From Herpomyces periplanetae (lineage: Eukaryota; Ascomycota; Laboulbeniomycetes; Herpomycetales; Herpomycetaceae), in the NCBI GenBank assembly GCA_009733715.1, contig WMKJ01000048.1, forward strand, positions 1 through 64,000: 64,000 nucleotides of DNA, in the 5' to 3' direction. Shown here piece after piece: positions 33,979-47,292 of the stretch. The notes beneath the pieces are model-generated. The model searched no databases. It saw only the letters and a program-made list of their open reading frames with translations, and was not told the DNA's origin. Numbering within the stretch: position 1 is the stretch's first letter; each line of letters starts with the position of its first letter. The translations under genes were made by a program, and so were the position numbers.

Positions 33979-35440
33979 CTAAACTTCTTTTGTAAAAGAA
34001 TGCTGGGGACTGGATGATTCAATCTCGGTGTTTCGAGCTGTCCCACTTATCAACGTGTTTCGTCTTGCGGCTGCAATACTCTGCCTATAGCTAACATCTT
34101 TCTTACGATGTCGAACACCGAAAAATATCCACCGGAAACCACGAGCTGCTGCTTTTATCATATCCCAAATGTTAAATGCATCAATAATAGCCTTAACGCC
34201 CAAACATCCACCTAAATAGTGAGCAGGTGAATTAACTTTATCTGAGTCCCCTTGAGCTATTTCATCATTTGATGGCTTTTTTGATGCAGGGATACGGTAT
34301 GGCTGATATGGGAAAGCCCAAATGTGAAGGAACGCAAAAATTGCCATCTCAATTGCCAGCATCATGGAAGGAATTCCAATTTTAATATCTGGATACGCAA
34401 TCCACTTTGATGGTTTCAAAGGGCCACGTTCTGATGAAAGGAGTGATATAAGTAACTATAGTTCAAGTATAGTGAATCTGTAAGTTAGCAAATTATTTTG
34501 TCAAATGGTTTGCTATTAGTAAAGGTAATCTTACGTTTTGCCAAAAGGAAAAAAAAATGACTAGTTTGATACATAAAACTTTCAAAAATGGTTTATGTTG
34601 CGCTAAAACATCCTTCAACTGTATGTAGAATTGGATTAAGCAGTACATGGCAGCAGTTACCGATGTGCACTGAAAAACTACGACCCAGATGTGAGCGAAT
34701 TCAGGGCGAAGGGATGATTCACAATATCGTCCGTAAAACTGGGATATCATTGCGATAAATGTGCACAAAACACGAATGCAGCAGTATTGAAATATGCAAA
34801 ACCATATGATCTTCGTAGGGTCAGTAAGAAACTTGCGCTATATAGGAGGAGCAGCACTTACGTTAAACCAAGTTAATCCACTACGTGGAATGCGGAAAAG
34901 CCCACGCTCAGTTCCCCCAGTGCACTTCTGATACCAAGTAATAGGCCATGCCCAATTCTTTGGTTTGACTCGTCGAAAAAACTCTTTTTGATCATGTAAG
35001 GTTGGTTCTAGATAGTTGCATAGTAGAGTAAAGAAGCTTGCAATAGCAAAGGCCTCGTAGCAATCCCGTAGTACTTCCCAATAAATTGAATGGTAGAACT
35101 TCCAGTATGATAAAAAGGATACAATGGCGTAAATGGGGATCATAAACAATATACGAATGATACTAGAAAAAACGAGATAAAGATACTGAATAAGTCTGAG
35201 AAGAAATAGGAAAGTGGTTAAGTGCATGTAAGATAAAACGTACTGTTTTTGCTCCCAGGGCCGAGAGTAGTGTAAGGAGTGCTGTATAATTAGATATGCT
35301 GTTACAAGAACGGCTAAGAGACCGAAAGCAGCGGTGACGAGGAGTCCAAAGTGATGAAAGGTGAAGCCTTTCCACAGAGTTTCCTCAAGTGCAACAGCTT
35401 CATCGCCGTTATGGGCAAGGGTTAAGTTACATTGAACCAT
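33979..35440 (-). CDS. HFL1: TMEM184/Hfl1-family multipass membrane protein (4 exons)
   Basis: Exons are 35440-35244, 35162-34862, 34810-34535 and 34455-33979, encoding 416 residues with consistent phases. About seven hydrophobic helices are visible: HHFGLLVTAAFGLLAVLVTA, IIRILFMIPIYAIVSFLSYW, AFAIASFFTLLCNYLE, the IFQYCCIRVLCTFIAMI segment, VTAAMYCLIQFYIQLKD, LCIKLVIFFSFWQN and AIEMAIFAFLHIWAFPYQPY. The motifs RILFMIPIYAI, LKVLCIKLVIFFSFWQ and a closing F-Y-P-Y region are those of the organic-solute-transporter-alpha/TMEM184 family. Fungal Hfl1 is a vacuolar membrane protein that anchors Atg8 for lipidation-independent functions. The N-terminus carries NLTL, a potential glycosylation site. 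Transport activity is unproven for this branch. Confidence 0.88.
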
Positions 35441-38168
35441 GGATGCATGAAGATATATTTTTTGTTTAGTTCAAAGAATTAATGTATGATATAAAGTTTT
35501 TATAAAATAAGAATATATTAAAAGGCCGGGTAAATCTTTCACTGACAAGTATTCATAAAATCGACAACTCGTTACGAAGTTAATGAATCAACCCAGCTTT
35601 ACAAGGTGCATGAGTGCAGAATACAATGTAAGGAACGGATAAACGTATTAGCGATGATTTTTCCAGCTATATAGAGTTAGAACACTGTATATAGATGGGA
35701 TAGTTAGTTGATGTAGTAGTAGAGTAGGAGTATTTTACGTATATAAGGTTATAAGTGTCGAGAAGTTGAGTTTAACGTACCAATAACTGAATTAGTGATT
35801 TTGCAAATTCGAAGAGCCATAATAAAGACGTTTGACGGGTGTTTAAAATGGCGAGGAAGGTAAAATGAAAGAGAGAATAGAAATTTTAAGATTAACCCTT
35901 AACGTGAAAAAGCACGACGAAAAAAAGATAATATAAAAAGAGAGGAGGAAGAGTAAAAACAAAAAAAGAGTAAAGTTTAAGGGAACAAAATTTCGATTAT
36001 ATAGCTCAGAATACAGAAAGTTTTTTCTTCTAAGCCACCACCTCTACCGCTACCACCATCATCTTACAATTTAACCATATGCAGAGTGGCTAAGTGGAAT
36101 ACAGGTGATCAAATAGATTTTGGTGAAGGTAGGGAGGACTTTCCAAGCATAGAAGATGTAGTAAAGATCGATAACAAGAAGGTTAATTTGAGTATTGACA
36201 AAACGACACTTTCGACGCGCCAACTTGAACGGGCTTCAAACTCGAAGGGGTTTTCACCTCCTTAACTAGCTGGAACAATGGAGATTCACGTGATAAATCT
36301 GCTGGTATTTTGGTTGGGGGCGGTGAGGTGTCGGTGTGAGTGTATAGGTATGGCGGCGACGGCTACGATCATGGCTTCTAGTTCGCATATTTTGGAACAC
36401 TTTTACTTCAACGTCAAACACTCTTCGTCTCTGGTGTTTCTCCCAATTTGTGGGGGTATTTTGCTCGTCACTTTTCACTAGTTACACGTTTCTTTTGCAG
36501 CATTAGGGTTATACATACACCAAGAATTTTACTCTTGTTGTCATATTCACCACCACCACTATTACCGCCACCATCATCATTGTCACTACTATTTCATGAT
36601 AACACGGATTAAAATTCCCCTGTCGATTATGGAGTTAAACATGATCACTCCATTATTTTGATTACTTTGCCGATTTATCAGAATCAGGTGTACTGGATTT
36701 CAATACACCTTGCTGCAGATAGTTACTCTGATCCTTAATCCTAATATTCATCTTAACAAATAGCGCCAACTATGACTGATTAATACAAACACGTTATAAA
36801 CTTACAATGTATCATGAACGTGTGAGGTGCCAGCTATGGGTTCTTGAAACGTATAAATTCCTAGTTAAAATTCCAAATCCTCATTCTATCGTCAGACAAA
36901 TCCCATTTGGTCATCCATTATTATTCAATCTCTCACCGATAAATATTCCTGCTACCGTCGCAATACTTAAAGGTACCACCCGATTAAACATCTTGATTTC
37001 AATAACTTGAAAAATTTCCTCTTCACCCTATACAACTTTTCCAACTTTACTCTCCATTCCCCTCCTCCCCCTTCTTCCATCACGTGCCTTGCTAAATAGT
37101 CAATGATGTCATAGGTTCTGTGTATGTCGAAATGGACTGGCTCGTTGAACCATTTTGGCATTTACTTGTCATGGGAGATGATTTGCTTTGGGGAAATTTT
37201 CTTTTATTTTGACATTTCTTGGAACCTACACTACCCACAAGTTCTACTATGTTACCTTTTATTCAATTTTATCTTTTGTAGCTTATCCAACATTTTTGCG
37301 CCGTAACTTGATTGATTTCTCCCGTTAAATCATTTCTTTTCATTGAGTATAATTCACTGAAATTTTATTCTACCCAACTGTTACACTAACCCACACAGTT
37401 ATTTAAGTGTAATCTTACTTTTCAAGCATAAAACACATATGCTTATCATATTATGTCTAAATTCATGTTAGTGGTTGTATGTCTTGTTCATAGATTCTTA
37501 CTAGTGATCTTCCCTCTATTCAACTTCTACTATACTTTGCTATTATCGTATAATCATGTACCCAAATTAAGCGCTTTTCAAACCTCGGATTCTTCATATC
37601 AATGTTTTTTATGCAAATTCATTCCAATTAATAATATATTTCAACCTTTTCAAGTGCCATTTCTGTGTATTGTAAAACAGTTTCATATTTAACCCTTTCT
37701 ACACAATCGTCATTTTTCCACTTTCACTTCAATACTCTCAAGCATACCATTATTCATGTTCAACTCTCTTCCCACCCATAACATTCGTTTTCGCAATATA
37801 CTCATCGCATAAAATACCCTTGGTGAAACTGCCCTAAATAAATTTCTTTTTCGACTCATCTCCACCGCCATTCCAAAATGCTACTTTACCCACCAAAAAA
37901 ATCTCTTTTCCCCTACGTATTTTTACCACTTAAATTCATGTTTTATCAAGATCAATCTTATTGGGCCCTGCAAAAGATTTTCTCCCTCACCCCACTTCTC
38001 ACTAGCCACCTCTACTTGTGGCGCAACGAGAAGATGCCAAGCTTGAGGAGTTTTTGTGGAATTATCTTGAAAAATGAAAATAACTAGCGTTTATTCTCAC
38101 TTGTCTACCGTTTGCCAGAGTTTTATATTATCGGCATCTAATTTGTTGAATAACTTTTTGCTTTCTCG
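35441..38168. other. 2.7 kb divergent spacer between TMEM184-type gene and MMS22
   Basis: No convincing gene. The left part (35860-35990) is A/G-rich and the middle (36040-36065, 36545-36580) has CAC/CAT/CCG triplet-rich simple sequence. CACGTG elements occur at 36286-36293 (exact TCACGTGA) and 37080-37087. From 37400 on it is pyrimidine-rich and AT-rich, probably the MMS22 leader. Small frames here show no family resemblance. Confidence 0.5.
36286..36293. promoter_or_regulatory. TCACGTGA palindrome in TMEM184-type/MMS22 spacer
   Basis: Exact 8-bp palindrome about 850 bp upstream of the TMEM184-type start. A related TCACGTGC lies at 37080-37087. Confidence 0.35.
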
Positions 38169-41100
38169 ATGCAATCATGTAAAACTGTAAACTATGTAAA
38201 GGATTCAGAAGATGATGATGATGATGTTGATTCTCCGGACAGTTTAACAAACTGCTCCGCTTTAGCATGTTCAAACATCAGGTTGGAATCTTATGATGTT
38301 AAACGCGCTAACAATATTAATTCTCCCATTAACTTTTACACTATACCAAGTGAAAACCCAAATAAATCGGCAAGCACTTCCGAATAATTGAAAATCTCCA
38401 AAAGTTTTTTTCTACGTATGCTAACAATTTAATAAATATTTATTTGTATTTGGATTAATAGGTTAACTTAAACAAACCTAAGAGAATTTCTCTTAACAGT
38501 GGGAATGAATTATCTAGCAGCCAGTCAAATCTTTCATCACCACCGAGTAACGTTTCCGATGTGGAATTGGACTTGAATATTTTAACCGAATGCTTAAATC
38601 GTTTGAAAAATCGTAGGAAAAGTTTACCCATACTTGATAACAAGAATAACTCTGTTACTACTACTTCTGCATCAAGCTCGCCATGTAACACCTCTAAAAA
38701 ATGGCATCTTCGTCCCCGCAGCGCAATTCAAATCTGCCCCTTCAAACTGGAAAAGCATACCTTCAAACACACCCTAAAAAGCCGAGGCATAGTACTACCC
38801 AGTACTTGTTCATCTAACGATTATACCCTCATAGATAAACCTAGCCAGGACTATAATACCATCAAGCCCGCCCTGATTAACCCAATAGAGCATTCAGTCC
38901 CCAACTCTCCTGACCCTTCTGCTCCACCCACTTCGTTTGCTATTACTGAACTTCCAATCCATTTTCCTTGCTCCCAAAATAGTGAACAAGAATCCTTACC
39001 CGATTTGGACATTATTCTCAAGCCAAATGTGGCTGAATCCTTCTTAAGGCTGCATCCCCGGTCCAACGATCTTCCACCCGACAATCCTCCTACTACACAC
39101 AATAACTGTGCAGCAATAATTCCAGGATTAAATAACCCTCGCACGTTTAATCCTTCCAACAGTGTATCATCACCAAGCTCTAAACAACCTGACCAAGTTA
39201 AATGGAAATCAATTGATCCATCAATTTTATTGTCATCACCTATACAAGCAGATGTTAACACTAATCAATCTGATTTACTCTCTCCATCCCTTGATTCCCC
39301 CCAGGTTATCACTTTACTACATGATGATAGTGATGGTGCCGATAATGGTTCTAATTCCCCTCATCGTGAGACCAGCTCTGGTATATCCAAGCGAAAATAT
39401 ACCAGCGGAAAATCTGGAAGTTCTTCGGATGTTTCAACGTTAAGGCGAAGATATCGAAGAAAGATTCGTGGTGTGCTTCCTGCTTCTTGGCTCACCCTTG
39501 ATCAAGCCAATCAATGCTCGAAACCTCATAGAGTACGGAAACGACTTTCAAATCGTTCCAGTATTTGTGAACATGTCAAAGGAGTTGCTAAATCCACTAA
39601 TCGAAGCCCCGCTAGCACCTCTCACAATGTCTCCTTGTCGGATTTATTTTCTCAATTGTCTACCGATTCATCTACTGACGATTGTGATCTGACAGTAAGT
39701 GGTACTTCCATACCTTATAGTTCAACACACGATGAATATTCCACCGCAATTGCTCGCAGTAAGGATGACATCGAGTTAAATCAAGACCATGATACCTTAC
39801 TTGGCAGTTCCCCTACCAAAAATCAAAGTATACTCTCTCGAAATTCACTATCAAGCCTTAAAGACCCCAATCGTTCTAATAGCGGGCCGAGAAGACATAA
39901 ATTGAGAAAGAAACGAGTCACGCATCCTCGCCTTAATTTATCCAATACCAAGGGCAAAATTGATCAGTACGTCCATAATATTGAGATTGTTGACAAAATA
40001 GGTAAAGACAGCAAAATTCCAAAAAGTTGTGTTTCTGGTTTCCAAAAAATAAAGGAACTTTTTCAGGACAACCCAATTGATCCAACACAGTGTTTTCTAC
40101 CTTGTTATCAGGAACTGGACGCTGAAACTTTGCCTATTGTGCCACTAAAACGGGAAATATACTTTCATGAATCAAGTCTAATCGGTAAAGGTATCCTTTA
40201 TGATGTTCAATTTGCTAAAAGCCATATGTTCGGTGAGACTAAGGCAAGTCAACCCTTTGTCTTGGTTGAATGTGACGATAATAAAAAAGTGAAATTGGGT
40301 ACTTGGGACGACGAAACTCGGGAAAGCTTTGGTGATATCTGGACCAGAGTATCCTTTTGCTTAATTCAAGATGACAATTCCTTGGGAAAATACTTCATTA
40401 GTGCCAATTCAATGTTGTCCAAATTGTTGCTTTTTACTCTCAAATCTCTAAGATTTTCAGACTCACTCGATTGCCTAGAATTCGGCCGAACACTTTGTCT
40501 TCACGTTGAGCCAATTCTCCAAAATCTGAAATGCTTGACCAAAAAATTCACACATCCCAATTGCCTTATGCTTCTTGATACTCTTACGTTCATCTTATTG
40601 ATCCTTTTACCTATTCATTCAACTCTTCATTCTCTTTTTTCAAACGAACCGCTAACTAAATGTCTCCACAATCTTATTTTATTAACCTGTGATCTTTGCT
40701 TCACAATTCTCTTTCACCATCGTGGCTTGCAAGAGATTCTGAAATTCTTGCGCCAATCTCTCTCTAGTGAAGCCAGTGAAATTGGCATAAAAGACTCCAA
40801 TTCCACAGTTTCGTGTGTTGTTATTCTTCATAACTCTCTCATCATTTTTCAGGATACTATATCATTAACCTTCTGGGATATGTTCAATCGAACCTTTCCA
40901 GGACTTGATAATGTCTCTCACCTTAGCGATATAGAAAAAATGTGGTCGGCTACTCTATTATTTTTACCTTTACTAGATTTCGATACTTCTGGATTCTTAA
41001 TACGCCATAACTCCCTTCCCGTAAGTCATTGCGACAACTGGAAATTGGCTTCTTGTTTCTTGAACCGTATCTTCTCCATTGATCACGAAGACACCGAAAT

Positions 41101-42874
41101 CACTTCTGACAGCTTGATTAAGTATCTCAAATGTGCCATTTCTAAATGCTTTTATCTTCTTCAAATATGGAACTGGGATAAATGCGAAAATATCCTTACA
41201 ATTATCTTTGACTATTTTGCTCAAAGAAAGTTTCAAAATTTACGCAATGAAATACCTCTTAGCTCTCAATCCAATTTCTTCATTAACCATGCTAATCCAA
41301 ACTCCGTTGAGTTAAGCTCATCAGATACGGCATTTAATCAGTTTCTCAAGTTACTCACGCTTGCCTTTCATCGCTTTACATCTATATATCCACGTAAAAA
41401 GGTCCAGAGTCTAATTTACCGTTTCATCCCTCTTCACTCTCGCCTCTATCCCAAGGAAAATGCTATTCTTCAGCGTGATATTGACGCCCTTCAGAATCAC
41501 CACAATTTAATATCTACCCTTTACTTCATCAGCCCCGCTGGATGTCGCCCCAAGCTATCCGTACTACAAAATTTGGTGGACTTTTCTTTATCTCACTTTC
41601 AAGCATGCCGAATCAATATCCGGTCTTGGGCACTTTTACTTAGAATTCAGCTGTCGTTTCATGAATCCCCCGATTCTATTTACCCTTTTATTCAATACTT
41701 TAATCATATCGTTGAACAAACATTTTCCCTCTATAAATTGGCTCGTCATGAAGCTGAGCGCCAATTTAAAAAGGCCCTTGATGTGTCTAATTCTAATCGC
41801 TTGACCATCAGTCAAAATTCACTTGAATCTCTAATTCAAAGTAACCAATCACATATACTATCGTCAATGCTTGATGCTCTGATTGGAATAAGTCAGGCTG
41901 TTCAATCAACCAATATACGCATGTCGAGTTTATTGGTTAATGCGCTACCCTTGGAACGAATATTTTCCATGTTTCAACCAACTAACGTACGCATTGAAAA
42001 TTTAATTGCCGAAACGTTGAATGTCATCTCCAAGTATCTTCAAGATTTTCGAAGTGCTTATGGGAGTGGTCAGGTTAAACCTTTTGATAATGATCTCTCT
42101 GTTCTATCTACCGTTGATCAATCCATTTCCTACCTCATCTCCAACGTTTTTGGTTCCGATATCTCTTGTTCACATACCTTAGCATTACAAATTGTGGAAA
42201 CATGGACATGTCTTGTTTTTACTTCCACAAGCGTTAACTTGCACGATTGGCATTGGTTTATCGATTCATATAATCCTTCCTCCTTGAGCAGTTTGCGTGA
42301 TACAGAACTTAAGAGGAAATATGGTTGTAAATTTATTTCCGATATTCTTACCATTCATCCCAACGTTTATCATAACCATGCTTCATTTATCTTTGGATTC
42401 TGGTTTGAATCATTAGCTGAAAGAGACTCTCTCCTCAAATTTCAGCATTTACTTACTACTCATTTGCTTAATGCTTCACCTCAACATACTTTATTAAATG
42501 ATTCTCCATTTACTAGAAGTTCGCTTGATGGTATTTATTGCATTAGTCTTGATGAATTCCGGGATCACCGTCTTGACTTAATTCTAACGATTCTCCGCAA
42601 CATGAAATCCTCCTTCCAGGATCTTTCAAATTTCGGACATCGTAATATTCTATCATGTCGATCTGAGTACATTAGGTTGTTGAATTGTTTTCTGTGTCGT
42701 ATCAAGTTAAACTTTTCTGCTACCCATTTACTACTAAATGCTCCCATTCCCAACGTTCCGGGAAAATATTCTCTTTTCGTTAGCGAAATTGTCAACTTCA
42801 TTCATCAGAACCTCCCCGATTTTGTATCTCTTGACTACTTTTCTCCCTTCATTAATCCATCTTCCCCGTATTAA
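38169..42874 (+). CDS. MMS22: Mms22/Mus7 replication-repair adaptor (2 exons, junction uncertain)
   Basis: Exon 1 starts at the ATG at 38169 and includes the acidic YVKDSEDDDDDVDSPDSL, like the VPDSEDE motif that opens fungal Mus7 proteins. Exon 2 begins between 38462 and 38500 and runs to 42874. The two frames differ, so an intron is needed. Candidates are donor GTTGGA (38282) to CTTAACAG (38499), or a phase-0 donor to TTAATAG (38461). The roughly 1490-residue protein has a disordered Ser-rich half and then the family blocks YFHESSLIGKGIL and SPAGCRPKLSVLQNLVDFSL with NIRSWALLLRIQLSF. Mms22 is an adaptor of the Rtt101-Mms1 cullin ligase acting downstream of H3K56 acetylation at stalled forks. 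RTT109 is in the same window. Confidence 0.8.
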
Positions 42875-43110
42875 CTATTTCAATCATGGTTTTTTCCTTT
42901 ACCCTCTACCCTGAAAACATTTTCTCCGGCAAGCCACACTCTATAAGTGGCTTGTATCTTTCAAATCTTCCTTTCCTGTCTTCCATGAGCTTTTTCGTCG
43001 GTTAGAACGTTTTCTGGATCATCTTACCAGTTCAGCGTCGATTTTAACTAAATTTTGACTCAAAAGTATATATACAAAATCTTAATCACTTTGCATATAT
43101 TCCAAGGCAA

Positions 43111-45446
43111 ATGAACCTTAATCCAACAACTAATCACAAACTTCCACAAGCCTCAATATTTTATGAATCGATTTTTCAGGTTAGTTGGGTTAACGTTTTC
43201 TTCAATGGAGGTTTCTTCAATGAACTACTTGTAAAATACAATTCTTACCCTTTAATATAACAGAAAACAAGTCATGACGAACGGAAAAGTGATGAGTTCT
43301 GGCAAGAATTTTTTTCCTCGCCTCCAGATGTTTCCAGGTTACGCGGTATACTTGATAAATTATCGCCCTCTCAGCTTTTCTCCATGCAGGTATACCAAAA
43401 TTTCTTACTAGTACCACCTTCGTTAATCATGTCCATACCACTGTCGTGACTAAATATACGTTATATCGTACAAGTGTATAGGTTCAATTACGAGAATTCT
43501 TCAGTAAATGTATCGAATTCATGTCCGAGCAACAGACTACCAGGCAGGAAACATCATTCGTCGTGAGTATTTGTGGTCCTTCAACGTTTATACCGATATT
43601 TAACCAAATTTTACAGACGTTAACCGTGTTCTTTACTTCCATTCTCTCAAAATCCTTTGCTAATCCTAGCTCTGATATCATTGGTTTACTTGCCGATTTG
43701 AATAATGCCGATAAAACATTTTCAAAGTTTGTTTTTGCCCTTGATTCCATGATCCGGTGCAGTGAATATGAGAGTATGTGACTTCATACAAACCTCAACT
43801 CTTCGCCGTACTACTCTAACTGCTTTAACGTTTCAAAGTGAACTTGCGCGTGAAGGCTTTGCAGCTAGCATTGTGTATTACTTCCAGCTCTTATTATACT
43901 ACCTTTACCACGTACTTTTTACATCAGGACTTTTTTCCATCTCTAGTCAAGGTATACACTCTTAACTGTTTGGTTTATTGTTACATCACCTTATCATCTA
44001 ACATATCAAAAGTTTATCCTTGATACGGAAGACCTAACCTACGTAGATGATGCTTTATACCTTTTAGGACTACTTTTAAATTGCAACAAATTTGAACTTA
44101 GAAATCCGTATCAGCATCGCCTAGAGCATTTTAAGGATGGACCTCTTTTGGATAAATTGGTATCATGCATTGGCAAAGATTGTGCATATATGCGTGATGA
44201 GTATGTTAATACACAAGACGATACTCCTCGATCTTGGTCGATAAGCGGAACCATATCAAATTTCACGGGCGCTTTACTTACGTCAAAGAGTACGGCCCGA
44301 AAAATTTTACACGACAGAGAAACATTTTTCCAAACATCGTGAGTTCTATACTTGTGTGTATGGATACTATTTCAGAAATGCGACTGAATTTACTTACCTG
44401 AAATTTGTCATAGACCGAGTATACGTGCCATCACCTTAATGCCACTCTATGATTTTGTGAGAGCGAATCGTCATTTTTCGTGCGTTTTTATAGCACAACA
44501 AGCTAGAAATAATACTAGTCGTTGTTTTGCGGACTTTTTGTCCTTTTCATCTTACGTATTTCAACATGCCTATCGAAGTTCCCGAGCTACTCATTACGCA
44601 TACGCCATTCTATTTATTTTACGACTCTTGGTTGAGAATGAAACATCTATGCAACTGCTCTACAGTAATGAACTGAAATGTTTTGTGCGACTTTGTCGCC
44701 AACGTTTACCATATCTCCCTGTTCATTCTAGCGATCAAGTCTTCATTTCCTGGATTATGGACATCATCATTGACTTGATTAACCACAACATGCGACGAAA
44801 GCTTGATACTCAACTTTACACGTTGAGCTTGGGTATAGCTCTAAGAATTGTTGATTACTTGGGCAAAATGTCGTATCGTTTGACTTACCATTGGTCAGAA
44901 TTATGGAGAAGCTTGTTCTCATTAACGAAATTCTTAACGCATTATTCGGTTAGCATTAGACAACGTGACAATTATCACGAAGTTCTCGATACAATGATAA
45001 GATTGTTAGGATTATCAGTTGCTACTGGCGAATGTTTTTTACCCGATGCGGCTTCATACGATGACTTATTTTACAAAATAGTTCAAACAGGTGAAGTATT
45101 CAAACAATTTGGCGAAAATTATCATGACGATTTCCAAGAAAGTGCAAATCATAACTCTAAAGAATCAGGGGAGAGAAGAAGACTGGTTTCAACACTGAAA
45201 ATTCTAACGGGGATATCACAATACTATGCGACACAACTGGAAGGGAATTCCTCCAAGGGAGCACACCTGAGCTCGAAGAAAGTGATTGCTGTTATCAAGC
45301 AGGGATATGATTCTCTTTCTCTGCAAAATATGCATAATTTGAATGAATGGAAGCGATTTCGCGAAACTGATCACCAAGTTTGCTTGAAAAAGCTTCGGAG
45401 ATTTGTCGTAGAAGATTGCAAAAAGTATGTTCAAAAATACTCATGA
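43111..45446 (+). CDS. ARMH3: ARMH3/C10orf76-family armadillo-like protein (7 exons)
   Basis: Exons are 43111-43179, 43264-43389, 43482-43562, 43617-43773, 43839-43951, 44013-44338 and 44414-45446; 634 residues (human ARMH3 is 689). Family matches run the whole length: IFYESIFQ followed by DEFWQEFFSSPPDVSRLRGIL; MNLRVKALQLALCITSSS; LLGLLLNCNKFELRNPYQHR; then the conserved C-terminal domain with YAYAILFILRLLVENE, INHNMRRKLDTQLYTLSLGI and YHWSELWRSLFSL. In animals the protein sits at the Golgi with GBF1 and PI4KB and supports PI4P production. The fission yeast relative is an uncharacterised UPF0588 membrane protein. The 54-nt intron 3 (43563-43616) is a multiple of three without a stop, so retention would add 18 residues in frame. 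Confidence 0.88.
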
Positions 45447-45595
45447 ATAAAAGAGAATAGGATGCGTTGTGAACGGTGAGCAACACATTAAGATTTAATG
45501 TGAGCACATGAATCGGTTGAGTATGCTCGTAAGTTCCATCATGATTATTTGTTTATTCAGGCGCATGGTAAAGATTATTCTTGCAACTTTTGCCA

Positions 45596-46567
45596 CTATG
45601 CTTCCTCTTCAGAATATTGACCATTTTTGTCTAGGAATTTATCTCGGGATACGGAGTCTTCGTAATCGGTAGATTTTACAACTCGGTGTGGCTTAATTAC
45701 ACCTTCTTTCTTGACATTTTGTAAGTAATTTATTATCTGATCAACCACCCATTTTAGAGTATCCTCAAACCTTATTTTCAAAGTTGTTGGGTAACGAAGA
45801 TCTTGCATGGGAAATACTTTAATATCTTCTGCTTTGCAAACATCTGATGAACAATTTCCTTCTACATCCCTGCTCTCAAACAAAAAGCCGTGATAATGTG
45901 AATAATGTGGCCATACGACGTGATCAAAGTAACCTGGAGGATCTTTCCAAAATCCTTCATGAGTTGTATATCCATTTCTTGCTTCTCGGCGTTTTTTGGC
46001 AATATCCTGTGGAACACGTAAAAGTATCTTTAAATTAAAAAATGGATGAAGTGGTTCCATAGTCGGAGGAAAGAGTAAAAATCCATCGATAATACATATC
46101 CGATACATTGCTTTAGGATGACGGTTAGCTCCCCCCATTAAGTAGGCTGAGCGGAGTTTTGATTTCAACTCTTCGTAAAGTTTATTTGAAATTTCAGGAG
46201 TTAATTTATCCTTATTTGAGTTATTATGACCTCCAGATTTATCCGATGAAGTATCGTGTGTTGTACCATCCGGGTCTTGGGGAGGTGACTCGGGTGAGAT
46301 TCGATTTCCATCGCAGATAAATTCAAGTGTGGAGCGGAAAGCGGGTAAATTTATCGCATCAACACAATCCCAATTCATGCAGTCATTAAAGAGTGGAACT
46401 GCGGAATCCGTAACGAAAAATTTGTCCTCCATTACATGCAACGGACGATAGTACTCCTGGTCTTTAGGTGTAATCTCTTCCAGCATTTTCGTGACATATC
46501 TTGCTATAGTTGTTTTGCCGCTTGTTGATGCTCCTGATATGGCGACCGTTATGGTTGGGATGCTCAT
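45596..46567 (-). CDS. NRK1: Nicotinamide riboside kinase
   Basis: 323 residues, one frame, starting MSIPTITVAISGASTSGKTT with the P-loop GASTSGKT. MEDKFFVTDSAVPLFNDC and NWDCVDAINLPAF match the NRK1 substrate pocket (DDFF..., xWDxPEALD). IIDGFLLFPP is the conserved strand before the lid, and KKRREARNGY followed by PGYFDHVVWPHY is the signature closing segment. The enzyme phosphorylates nicotinamide riboside to NMN in the NAD+ salvage pathway. The protein is longer than yeast Nrk1 (240) because of an Asp/Ser-rich insertion around residues 85-120 and a C-terminal extension. It is convergent with ARMH3 (149 bp between stops). Confidence 0.93.
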   Translation of the reverse strand: MSIPTITVAISGASTSGKTTIARYVTKMLEEITPKDQEYYRPLHVMEDKFFVTDSAVPLFNDCMNWDCVDAINLPAFRSTLEFICDGNRISPESPPQDPDGTTHDTSSDKSGGHNNSNKDKLTPEISNKLYEELKSKLRSAYLMGGANRHPKAMYRICIIDGFLLFPPTMEPLHPFFNLKILLRVPQDIAKKRREARNGYTTHEGFWKDPPGYFDHVVWPHYSHYHGFLFESRDVEGNCSSDVCKAEDIKVFPMQDLRYPTTLKIRFEDTLKWVVDQIINYLQNVKKEGVIKPHRVVKSTDYEDSVSRDKFLDKNGQYSEEEA

Positions 46568-47292
46568 TATAACGTTGGTTCATGTGTTCGTTCGTTGGCA
46601 CGTATTCATGTATACTCCCTCCCAGTCTGTATACTGTTCTGTTAATTTATGCCGGTCCAAAGATATTTTATTCCGTTAGGCTTTTTGTTGCCGTTAAGGT
46701 ATGTTACTACGTACGTTGAAACGAAAAGTGGTATTAACCTGTTAAACTTACATGACGCATCAGTTTCACTTTTCACAACTTATTATACTCGTATCCTTTT
46801 CTCCTCGTTAAAATACCCAATATAACACTTCTACGTACTGGTTTCTCTCTCCCAGCGGCCAACGTTTCGATATAGTTTGGTCGCATTTCAACAGAAGTGA
46901 TCATGTGATTTTGCATGCTGCTTTCGTCGACTCGAGTATCAGTTTAAAGAAATGGGGAGTTAGTTTGGCTGGTTAGGCTTTTGAGGCATGGCCGTTTCAT
47001 CTAGTGTTTTATCATGTGGTGAAGTCGACCGACGCAGTGGAAAGGGTGGTTACAACCTACTGAAGGGGATTTTTGACGGGATGTGTTTACACAGGTGCAA
47101 ATTCTTTGACATATGTGTGTCTAACACGACATGTCGATCATTTCAAGTGTAGATGTGAATTGAAGGACTGAGATTGGTTTTAAGTGCATACTTACATGGG
47201 AAAGACAGGTGAATGATTAAATTGGTAGCATCTACAAATTTATTTGTGAGTATAGTAGTTTTCAGTGAAGTAAGTTTCAAGGTACAGGCTGG
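46568..47292. other. Spacer between ARO2 3' end and NRK1 start
   Basis: 725 bp containing the NRK1 promoter and ARO2 terminator on the minus strand. No gene, repeat or recognised motif beyond AT-rich sequence. Confidence 0.45.

Noticed and set aside
43111-44414. Broken reading frames upstream of the ARMH3 C-terminal domain
   Set aside because: Six short introns join them into a full-length family member; nothing is disrupted.
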